Assembly: GCF_013839525.1 (NCBI RefSeq)
Contig: NZ_JACDIS010000001.1
Location: 124,001-188,000, forward strand
DNA length: 64,000 nucleotides
Direction: 5' to 3'
From: Chthonobacter rhizosphaerae
GTDB taxonomy: Bacteria; Pseudomonadota; Alphaproteobacteria; Rhizobiales; Pleomorphomonadaceae
The first letter of the stretch is position 1. Each line of letters begins with the position of its first letter. A model generated the notes under the pieces. The model did no database searches, was not told where the DNA came from, and worked only from the letters and a program-made list of their open reading frames with translations. The translations under genes were made by a program, and so were the position numbers. Positions 57,666 to 64,000 of this stretch are shown here, one piece after another.

Positions 57666-58598
57666 TCAGCGTCGCCGCGTCGCCACGAAGGCCGCCGTCG
57701 CCGTCAGCACCTCTGCGGCCGGCCCGTAGGGTTCGAGCAGCATGCCCGCCTCCGTCACCAGGCTCTGAAGGGTGCCGCGGGCGGCGTCCACGCCCATCAG
57801 CGACACCAGCGTGCCCTTGCCGGCGGCGGCGTCCTTGGCGGTCGCCTTGCCGACCGTCGCGGCGTCGCCGATGACGTCCAGCAGGTCGTCGGCGAGCTGG
57901 AAGGCGAGCCCCAGGATCTCGCCGTAGCGGACCATCCGGGCCCGGTCGTCCGCGCCGGCGCCGGCGAGCCGCGCGCCCGCCTCGCAGGCGAAGCGGATCA
58001 GCGCGCCCGTCTTCAAGGCCTGCAGGCGCTTCACCGCGTCCGCGTCGAGGGCGAGCGGCGCGCCGCCGGCGAACCGGCCCTCGGCGGCGAGATCCAGCAT
58101 CTGGCCGCCCACCATGCCGCCGAGGCCCGCCGCCCGGGCGAGGTCGCGCACGAGGGCGAGCCGCACGCCCGGGTCCGGGTGCACCGCGTCGTCGGCCATC
58201 AGGTCGAACGCCAGCGTGAGAAGCGCGTCGCCCGCCAGGATGGCCGTCGCCTCGTCGAAGGCCTTGTGCACCGTCGGCTGGCCGCGGCGGAGATCGTCGT
58301 CGTCCATGGACGGCAGGTCGTCGTGGACGAGCGAATAGCAGTGCACGCATTCGAGCGCCGCCGCCGCCCCGAGGGCGTCGATCTCCTCGCCCGCGCCGAA
58401 CAGGCGCGCCGTCTCCACCACCAGGAAAGGCCTCAGCCGCTTGCCGCCGGCCAGCACCGCGTGCCGCATGGCGGCGGTCAGCCGGCCCGGCCGCTCCGTC
58501 TCCCCCGGCCGCGGCGCGTCGGCGAGCACGGCCTGGAGCCGCGCCTCCACGGCCGCCGCCACCGACGCAAGACGCTGTTCGAACCCGGTGTGCTGCAT
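57666..58598 (-). CDS. ispA: polyprenyl (farnesyl) diphosphate synthase
   Basis: A 310-residue class-I prenyltransferase. The first Asp-rich motif is LVHDDLPSMDDDDLRRG, the second LADDLLDVIGD, with GGKRLRPFLV near the N-terminus. It condenses IPP with DMAPP/GPP to FPP. The ATG at 58598 has AGGGAG about 12 bases upstream. The in-frame upstream extension to 59087 runs antisense through hupE and is rejected. Confidence 0.94.
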   Translation of the reverse strand: MQHTGFEQRLASVAAAVEARLQAVLADAPRPGETERPGRLTAAMRHAVLAGGKRLRPFLVVETARLFGAGEEIDALGAAAALECVHCYSLVHDDLPSMDDDDLRRGQPTVHKAFDEATAILAGDALLTLAFDLMADDAVHPDPGVRLALVRDLARAAGLGGMVGGQMLDLAAEGRFAGGAPLALDADAVKRLQALKTGALIRFACEAGARLAGAGADDRARMVRYGEILGLAFQLADDLLDVIGDAATVGKATAKDAAAGKGTLVSLMGVDAARGTLQSLVTEAGMLLEPYGPAAEVLTATAAFVATRRR

Positions 58599-58836
58599 GG
58601 TCCCGCGCGGCTCCCTCATGTCGGCCGCAGCCCTGCCCGAACCCGCGCGGGCCGTCAAGCGCGGGCGTACCGGTCGTCCGGCGAGACCTCCGCGCCGAAG
58701 CTCGCGTCCGCGCCGGCGCTCGGCTCGCCGTCCGGCAGGCATCTTGCATGTCCAGCGTCGATCCTCGTCCTCGCCGGTCGCGACCCTGCCGTCGACCGGC
58801 CCCCGTCCACCACGCCTCACGTCCAAGGACCCGAAG

Positions 58837-59418
58837 ATGCTTCGTTCTCTCTCGCTCGCCGTCCCCGTCGCCGTCCTCGCGCTCCTGCCGACCGGGGCCC
58901 TCGCCCACAGCGGCGCCGACCACGTGCACGGCTTCGCGGCCGGCCTCACCCATCCGATCCTCGGCGCAGACCACCTGCTCGCCATGGTGGCCGTCGGCCT
59001 GATCGCCGCCCGTGCCGGCGGACGGGCCATGGCTGCCCTGCCGGCCGCCTTCGTGGCCGCCATGGTGGGCGGCGCGGCGGTCGCCATGGCCGGCCAGGCG
59101 CTTCCCCTGGTGGAGGTGGCGATCGCCCTGTCGCTGGTGGCCTTCGGGCTGGTGATGGCTTTTGGCGCCGGCCTGCCGACGGGCGCCGCCGTCGTCCTTG
59201 CGGCGGCGGCCGGCCTCGCGCACGGCGCCGCTCACGGCGCCGAGGTGCCCGAGACCGCGAGCGGCCTTGCCTACGCGGCGGGTTTCGTGCTGGCCACCGG
59301 CGCGCTCCACGGCGTCGGCGTTGTGGCGGGCCGCCGGCTGATGCTGGGCACGCCCGGCCGCCTTCTCGGCGCCGGCCTCTCGGTGGCGGGCCTCGCCTTC
59401 GCGGCGGCGGCGGTCTGA
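58837..59418 (+). CDS. HupE/UreJ family nickel/cobalt permease
   Basis: A 193-residue membrane protein with a signal peptide (1-23, ALA|HSG) and about six further hydrophobic helices. Signature segments: GLTHPILGADHLLAMVAVG and AGLAHGAAHGAEVPE. HupE/UreJ proteins mediate Ni/Co entry for hydrogenase or urease. It is about 36 kb from the urease operon. Confidence 0.92.
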   Translation: MLRSLSLAVPVAVLALLPTGALAHSGADHVHGFAAGLTHPILGADHLLAMVAVGLIAARAGGRAMAALPAAFVAAMVGGAAVAMAGQALPLVEVAIALSLVAFGLVMAFGAGLPTGAAVVLAAAAGLAHGAAHGAEVPETASGLAYAAGFVLATGALHGVGVVAGRRLMLGTPGRLLGAGLSVAGLAFAAAAV

Positions 59419-59522
59419 AGCGGACACCCCGGGCGGACCGGGCGGCGGACCGTTCGCCCGCCCCTCCGTCCTCCGCCGCCCGCGACACCCGAGGCGACAA
59501 CCCAGGCGACAGGGAGACCACC

Positions 59523-59639
59523 ATGCGCGTGAGGCTCTTCCGCCAGCCGGACCCGAACCCCGCCCAGCGCCCGGCGCGCGCGCACCGCCTGCGCGCCTGG
59601 ATCCACCGGCTGCTGGAAATCCGCGCCCGGCGTCTCTGA
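59523..59639 (+). CDS. 38-residue arginine-rich small protein
   Basis: A short ORF, MRVRLFRQPDPNPAQR...RARRL, with a GGGAG about 7 bases before the ATG. About a third of residues are Arg, with an amphipathic C-terminal helix (RLRAWIHRLLEIRARRL) that recalls DUF1127-like small proteins of Rhizobiales. Not recognised with confidence. Confidence 0.45.
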   Translation: MRVRLFRQPDPNPAQRPARAHRLRAWIHRLLEIRARRL

Positions 59640-59659
59640 TCCCGGGCGCGGCGGTGTCG

Positions 59660-60160
59660 TCACAGCGGCAGGGCGGTGGAGTGCTTCACCTCTTCCATCA
59701 CCGGATAGGTGTGAGTCTCGCGCACCCCCGGCAGCGCCATCAGCACGTCGGCCAGGAAGGCCCTGTAGGCCTCCATGTCCTTCACGCGCGCCTTGACCAG
59801 ATAGTCGAAGCTGCCCGCGATCAGGTGGCACTCCAGCACCTCCGGCGCCCGCGCCACGGCCGCCGCGAACTGGGAGAACACCTCAGGGTTCATCCGGTCG
59901 AGCTTGATCTCCACGAAGACGAGCAGCCCCCGCTGCAGCTTCCCGGGGTCCAGCCGCGCCGTGTAGCCCTGGATGTAACCGTCCCGGGTCAGGCGTTTCA
60001 CCCGTTCGGCGGTGGCCGTCGGCGAGAGCCCCACCTTGTCGGCGAGTTCCAGGTTGGTGATTCGCCCGTCCATCTGGAGGGCGGAGAGGATCTTCCGGTC
60101 GATCCGGTCGAGGCCGGGTATCTCCGGGTCGGTGCGTCGGTTGAAACGTTCGCTTGTCAC
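59660..60160 (-). CDS. Lrp/AsnC family transcriptional regulator
   Basis: A 166-residue feast/famine regulator: N-terminal HTH (DRIDRKILSALQMDGR then LADKVGLSPTATAERVKRL) and RAM effector domain with VLECHLIAGSFDYLVKAR. GTG start at 60160 (VTSERFNRR); an in-frame GTG three codons earlier is also possible, and neither has a strong Shine-Dalgarno. The gap upstream contains a strong terminator on the same strand. Confidence 0.92.
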   Translation of the reverse strand: MTSERFNRRTDPEIPGLDRIDRKILSALQMDGRITNLELADKVGLSPTATAERVKRLTRDGYIQGYTARLDPGKLQRGLLVFVEIKLDRMNPEVFSQFAAAVARAPEVLECHLIAGSFDYLVKARVKDMEAYRAFLADVLMALPGVRETHTYPVMEEVKHSTALPL

Positions 60161-60619
60161 GCTACTCACGGCGGCAGGCCCTCCTCCGGCGGCGCAAGGC
60201 GGCCGAACGGTCCGTCGAAGCCCGGCTTTCGGCCGGGCCGTTCCCACGTGAAGGACACTCCGTGACAGGATCGCGGACGCAAGGCGGCACGCCTCACGCG
60301 TGCTCCCCGATGCCCCCGATCCCCATCCCCCGGGTGATCCCTCCCCTACCCCGCGCGCGGTTCTTGTTCGTCGACCTGCTGCGGGACGGAGAAGCCAAGC
60401 ACGAACGCGACGAAATGGCCATGCGACACGTCCGTTCATGCCGACGGTGTGGCGAGACCGACCGGTGCTCTCGCGCCGCATGGGTCCATCCGGGACGCAT
60501 CGGGAGGCGGAACGGTCGTGCGGGGAGGCTCGGGTGGCCCGGACCCGGCCGGCTCGCCGGGTCATGCGCGGGCGTCGCTGCCTTCGGACAGGCCGAAGGA
60601 CAGGTTCGGGCAGGCCCAT

Positions 60620-60647
60620 AAAAAAACAGGCCGGACAAACCGGCCTG
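60620..60647 (-). terminator. rho-independent terminator
   Basis: Stem caggccgg / ccggcctg (60627-60634 and 60640-60647), 5-base loop, followed on the minus strand by seven Ts (60620-60626). It has no minus-strand protein gene directly upstream, so it likely ends a non-coding transcript. Confidence 0.85.
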
Positions 60648-60790
60648 AGTTTGGGAGGAAAGGTCAAGAGAAGCGCCGTCCCGATGGACCGCCGCGCGAT
60701 CACCGGAAGGGCGATGCCCGGAAGCAACTCTCACGAACAGAGTCTCACGCTGCCTGTTTGCTGGCCATTTCAAATATTGAGCGAAAGCTG
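60620..60790 (-). ncRNA. candidate small RNA with anti-Shine-Dalgarno motif
   Basis: On the minus strand an AT-richer zone (about 60740-60820) is followed by about 100 bases, then a single-stranded-looking TTTCCTCCC (complement of 60653-60661), then a perfect hairpin and seven Ts. This is the layout of rhizobial trans-acting sRNAs (alpha-r14/alpha-r15, AbcR type) whose loops pair with ribosome-binding sites. The 5' end is a guess. A leader/attenuator of lrp is an alternative. Confidence 0.45.
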
Positions 60791-60936
60791 CTCATTCGTT
60801 AGGCAAGTGACGCTTTGCGCGGCGAACGCCGAACGCCCCGGTTGACGGATCGGCGACGGTCCCGCGCCGGTGCGCCCATCTGGAACGTTCGACGCGCGGC
60901 GCGCTTCGTATAGGATGCCCGCGAGCGGGCGGAGCG

Positions 60937-61692
60937 ATGATGACGATCCAGGACGGCGATGCGATATCCGAAACCGACGCAGGCTCCGGCCGCACCGGCG
61001 CGGACGCGCGTGCGTGGTCGGTCCGCGCCATGATCCGCCGCATCCTGGTCGGGCTGCTCGTCCTCGCGGCGATCCCGCTGGTCCTGGCGCCCATCCACGC
61101 GGTCGTGCGTCCGGTCTCCACGCTCATGCTGTGGGATCTGGTGACCCTCAAAGGCTACACGCGCACCTGGACGCCCATAGAGACCATATCGCCCCACCTG
61201 ATCCGCTCGGTGATCATGAGCGAGGACGGCCGGTTCTGCGAACACGGTGGCGTCGACTGGACGGCGCTCAGCCTGGTGCTGGAGGCGGCCGACGAGGACG
61301 GCCCGGCGCGCGGGGCCAGCACCATCAGCATGCAGACGGTGAAGAACCTCTATCTCTGGAATTCGCGCAGCTATATCCGCAAGGGCCTGGAACTGCCGCT
61401 GGCGATCTACGCGGATCTGGTCTGGTCCAAGCGCCGCACCATGGAGATCTACCTGAACGTGGCCGAATGGGGTCCCAACCTCTACGGCGCGGAGGCGGCC
61501 GCCCAGGCCTATTTCGGCAAGAGCGCCGCCAAGCTGACCCGGCGCGAGGCGGCCCTGATGACGGCCGCGCTGCCGAACCCGATCGCCCGCAATCCCGCCA
61601 AGCCCACCAACCGGCAGCGCCGCATCGCCGGCATCGTGGAGCGGCGGGCCGCCCAGTCCGGCGCCTACACGGCCTGCGTCCTCAAGTCCTGA
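60937..61692 (+). CDS. mtgA: monofunctional peptidoglycan glycosyltransferase
   Basis: A 251-residue inner-membrane GT51 enzyme polymerising lipid II. TM about 34-56; catalytic Glu E96 in MSEDGRFCEHGG; further motifs ASTISMQTVKNLYL, RRTMEIYLNVAEWG and FGKSAAKLTRREAAL. Its position before rpmF is common in Rhizobiales. Confidence 0.96.
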   Translation: MMTIQDGDAISETDAGSGRTGADARAWSVRAMIRRILVGLLVLAAIPLVLAPIHAVVRPVSTLMLWDLVTLKGYTRTWTPIETISPHLIRSVIMSEDGRFCEHGGVDWTALSLVLEAADEDGPARGASTISMQTVKNLYLWNSRSYIRKGLELPLAIYADLVWSKRRTMEIYLNVAEWGPNLYGAEAAAQAYFGKSAAKLTRREAALMTAALPNPIARNPAKPTNRQRRIAGIVERRAAQSGAYTACVLKS

Positions 61693-61786
61693 TCCGCCCG
61701 TGGCCGGCGCCATCGGCCAACCAACCGGATCCGGGCAACGCGGTCGCGTTTTCTCCGCCACCCCACTGGCCAAAGCCGGCCGATGT

Positions 61787-61796
61787 CTGTATACAG
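61787..61796. promoter_or_regulatory. palindrome CTGTATACAG upstream of rpmF
   Basis: A perfect 10-base palindrome in the 192-base mtgA-rpmF gap, about 90 bases before the rpmF ATG. AT-rich palindromes of this shape are bound by GntR-type regulators, but no regulator is nearby and the role is unknown. Confidence 0.4.
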
Positions 61797-61884
61797 CCGC
61801 GATCTTTCTAGAACAGAGCGTCTCCGGCGCCGCGGCGAAGCCGTGCGCCAGGCCGGCGACCCGAGAGACGATGGAGTTTGTGAC

Positions 61885-62070
61885 ATGGCCGTCCCGAAGC
61901 GAAAGACGTCCCCGTCGAAGCGCGGCATGCGCCGCTCGGCGGATGCCCTCAAGCAGCCGACCTATGTGGAGGACAAGACCTCCGGCGAGCTGCGTCGTCC
62001 GCACCATGTGGACCTGAAGACCGGCATGTATCGCGGCCGCCAGGTCCTGGAGCCGAAGGAGACGGTCTGA
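61885..62070 (+). CDS. rpmF: 50S ribosomal protein L32
   Basis: A 61-residue ribosomal protein starting [18 protein letters not shown]. It has no Cys pairs, so it is the zinc-free (C-minus) form. GGAG precedes the ATG; a strong terminator follows. Confidence 0.98.
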   Translation: MAVPKRKTSPSKRGMRRSADALKQPTYVEDKTSGELRRPHHVDLKTGMYRGRQVLEPKETV

Positions 62071-62127
62071 TCCGCCTCCGGCGCCGGCCCTTCGGAGGCC
62101 CGCCGACATCCTGCCAAGTTCGTGAAG

Positions 62128-62153
62128 AAGCCGGCGCCCGCGCCGGCTTTTTT
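62128..62153 (+). terminator. rho-independent terminator after rpmF
   Basis: Nine-base stem aagccggcg / cgccggctt with a 4-base loop, then a run of Ts to 62153. Confidence 0.9.
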
Positions 62154-62276
62154 GCGTCTGCGCCGGCTCTTTGCGTCCGTGACGGTGAGGGCCGCGGTCC
62201 TGCCGCGTGACCCGATCCGGCACGGCGGCGGCAAGCTTGTCCCGGAACGGTGCTCCCCCGGCGACCGGGTCCGGTC

Positions 62277-62645
62277 TCAGACCGATCGTTCGGTGAGGAA
62301 GCCGGGCTCCAGGTCGCTGCCCAGCCGGTCCGCCGACCGGTAGGCGGCGCTCGCCCGCGGGGCGACGCCCCGGGCGTCGCGGCGGACGCGGCGCTCGCCC
62401 TCGGCGGCCTCCACGAACCGGCCGGAGAGCAGCTGCGTGAGGTAAGGCGCGGCCCCCGCAGCTGGGACAGGCGACGTGTGCGAGAGGCGCGGGCCCGCGG
62501 CCACCAGGGCCCGGCCCGGCGCCGGCGCGCTCGGCCGGCGGTCGTCCCGCCGGGCGTCCGCCGCGGCCCCGGAGGGCGGCACGGATCGGCCGGTCGGGGT
62601 GGCCGCGCGGTCGTATCCGGTGATGGGGCGGGGTCCGTTCAGCAT
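62277..62645 (-). CDS. small hypothetical protein
   Basis: A 122-residue ORF. The N-terminal half is low-complexity Pro/Ala/Arg; the C-terminal half (APYLTQLLSGRFVEAAEGER, then ASAAYRSADR) resembles short Rhizobiales proteins with a terminal motif of the form PYLxQLI...RRR..A...AYR. No function known. The ATG is at 62645. Codon quality is only moderate, so it may be shorter than drawn. Confidence 0.5.
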   Translation of the reverse strand: MLNGPRPITGYDRAATPTGRSVPPSGAAADARRDDRRPSAPAPGRALVAAGPRLSHTSPVPAAGAAPYLTQLLSGRFVEAAEGERRVRRDARGVAPRASAAYRSADRLGSDLEPGFLTERSV

Positions 62646-62836
62646 GGCCGTCGCGCTATCCGGGGGATCTGTGCCAGATCGGCACGGATCGGTTGATCAT
62701 CCTCATCCATCGCAAGCCTGGGGCCAAGGTTTTGTCCGACTTGGCCGGAGCCATTGGCCGCCTGTTAACAGCCGCCGGCCTAATTCGGACGGACAGCGGA
62801 CGGAGGTGATCCGTCGACGATCCATCGGGGAGTGGC

Positions 62837-64000
62837 ATGCACGCGGCGACTTCATCGCTCTTCCAGACTTCGGCCGATCCCAGCCCAACGCTGGAGACCG
62901 AAGCGGGGTTCGCCTCGCTCGCCTGGTCCATGTCGTCGGATCGCATCGTCTTCTCCGACAACGCGGCCGCCGTGCTGCAGATCGACCCCGCCAGCCTGCC
63001 GGGCACCGGCCGCGCCTTCCACCGCCTGTTCACCCCGGACACCCAGGGCGCCCGGACCGCGGTCGTGCCCGCCCTCGGCCCCGGCCCGGACGGCGCCGAC
63101 CGATCGGGGACCTACTGCGTCCGCTACCGGCTTCGCGCGGGCGACACGCCGATCCCGGGCGTCGTCATCGAGGAGCGCGGCCGCTGGCGCGTCGATGCCG
63201 CCGGGCGGCCGGTGAGCGCAACCGCCATCCTCTATCCGGTGGACGCCCCCGCCGACCGGACGGCCGCCAAGGCGGCATCCGCGGTCGTCTCCCGCGACGA
63301 TCTCCTGGCCGATCTCGCGGCGGATCTCTCCACTCTGGTCCGCGACCGGCAGGGAACCCTCGGCTTCGTGATCATCGCGCTCGACGATCTCGCCGGGCTG
63401 AATCGGCACTTCGGCTTCGAGACCGGCGACCGGATCATCGAGGCGGTCGGGCAGCGCATCGCCCGGCGCCTGCGCGGCGGCGACATCCTCGGCCGCCTGT
63501 CCGGCCACAAGTTCGGCGCCGTGCTGCGCAACTGCTCGGAGACCGCCCTCGCGGTCGCGGCGGACCGGTTCCGCGACACGGTCGGCGAGGAGCCGGTCGC
63601 CATCGCGGAGACCCGGATCCGGGTGTCGGCGTCGGTCGGGGCCATCCTGGCGCCGCGTCACGCGCCGGACCTCGACGCCGCCCTCGGCCGCGCCGAGGAG
63701 GCCCTCGACGCCGCCCGGCATGCCGGGCGCGGTCAAGTCCGCGTCTACGCGCCCTCCACCGAGCGCGACCGGCTCCGCCGCCGCAACCTCGACCTCGCCG
63801 GCCTCCTGCAGGACGGCCTCGACGAGGCGCGGCTCGCCGTCGCCTGGCAGCCGGTTGTCGAGACGGCAACCCGCGCCGTGGTCGGCCACGAGGCCCTGGC
63901 GCGGGTCCGCGCCGCCGACGGAGCGTTCGCCGACACCCGCGCGGTGGTGGATCTCGCGGCCCGGCTCGACCTCGCCGACCGGCTGGATGGTCCCATGCTG
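62837..64000 (+). CDS. PAS-GGDEF-EAL protein, truncated by the window end
   Basis: The first 388 residues of a c-di-GMP protein. Residues about 22-75 look PAS-like (ASLAWSMSSDRIVFSDNAAA). The GGDEF domain (about 155-305) is degenerate: SGHKF at 222-226 replaces GGDEF, while the RGGD at 213-216 keeps the RxxD inhibitory-site pattern. An EAL domain begins near 330, with EAL at 352-354 in GHEALARVR. The frame is open to the right edge. Likely a phosphodiesterase with a c-di-GMP- or GTP-sensing GGDEF. Confidence 0.9.
   Translation, partial: MHAATSSLFQTSADPSPTLETEAGFASLAWSMSSDRIVFSDNAAAVLQIDPASLPGTGRAFHRLFTPDTQGARTAVVPALGPGPDGADRSGTYCVRYRLRAGDTPIPGVVIEERGRWRVDAAGRPVSATAILYPVDAPADRTAAKAASAVVSRDDLLADLAADLSTLVRDRQGTLGFVIIALDDLAGLNRHFGFETGDRIIEAVGQRIARRLRGGDILGRLSGHKFGAVLRNCSETALAVAADRFRDTVGEEPVAIAETRIRVSASVGAILAPRHAPDLDAALGRAEEALDAARHAGRGQVRVYAPSTERDRLRRRNLDLAGLLQDGLDEARLAVAWQPVVETATRAVVGHEALARVRAADGAFADTRAVVDLAARLDLADRLDGPML

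Larger units (their letters stand above)
60161..60936. other. long intergenic region upstream of lrp and mtgA
   Basis: About 780 bases without a supported protein gene. It contains an intrinsic terminator oriented on the minus strand (60620-60647), preceded on that strand by a TTTCCTCCC stretch, and an AT-richer zone at 60740-60820 suitable for promoters. See the ncRNA candidate. Confidence 0.6.

Overview
The window is a GC-rich (roughly 70 % by eye), densely packed chromosomal segment of an alphaproteobacterium, most likely a Rhizobiales/Hyphomicrobiales member. The reasons are gene content and order: htpX-rsmB-heparinase-like-purH beside a DUF1674 gene, argH-lipoprotein-lysA-TIGR02302, cpdR-hpt-zinc-ribbon-ftsEX-DUF218-plsC-ggct-DUF2125-tyrA-hisC-chorismate mutase-metX-metW, and mtgA-rpmF. 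CtrA-type TTAA-N7-TTAA sites fit this placement. I saw no rRNA, tRNA, CRISPR array, prophage or insertion sequence.

Layout. 0-6.5 kb (minus): purH, a heparinase II/III-like gene, rsmB and htpX; the 3' edge of an unknown plus-strand gene may lie at 1-41. 6.7-10.3 kb: DUF1674/SdhAF4-like gene, dsbB, DUF924 and a long-chain acyl-CoA synthetase with a dyad upstream. 10.6-12.5 kb: copper-delivery genes (PCuAC, SCO), two very small membrane proteins and a TusA-like sulfur carrier. 12.5-16.5 kb: MFS and AEC transporters, a tautomerase and a divergent LysR regulator. 16.5-22.6 kb (minus): a complete urease operon, ureD-A-B-C-(24-codon ORF)-DUF29-E-F-G. 23-26.6 kb: a PBP-type D-Ala-D-Ala carboxypeptidase, a His-rich CobW GTPase and two small genes near CtrA-like sites. 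26.8-33.2 kb: tlpA-like, argH, lptM-like, lysA, TIGR02302. 33.3-38.8 kb: cpdR, hpt, MJ0042 zinc ribbon, ftsE, ftsX, ydcF-like, plsC. 38.8-47.8 kb: ggct, DUF2125, tyrosine/histidine biosynthesis, metX-metW, a methyltransferase, gloB and a DUF985 cupin. 47.8-64 kb: DMT exporter, membrane GGDEF-EAL protein, HNH nuclease, SDR, patatin, bdhA, zur, ispG, a 2-hydroxyacid dehydrogenase, ispA, hupE, lrp, mtgA, rpmF, a small conserved-looking gene and a truncated PAS-GGDEF-EAL gene running off the end.

Themes. Nickel and zinc handling recurs: urease with a very long His/Cys tail on UreE, a CobW GTPase carrying a similar Cys-Gly-Cys-Gly-His tract, a HupE/UreJ permease and a His-rich Zur. Envelope and cell-cycle functions also recur (FtsEX, CpdR, MtgA, carboxypeptidase, TIGR02302). 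Most genes are ordinary core genes. The less explained items are the mini-membrane proteins between SCO and TusA, the 24-codon ORF that repeats the ureC 3' end, and a probable small RNA upstream of lrp that carries an anti-Shine-Dalgarno stretch and a strong terminator.
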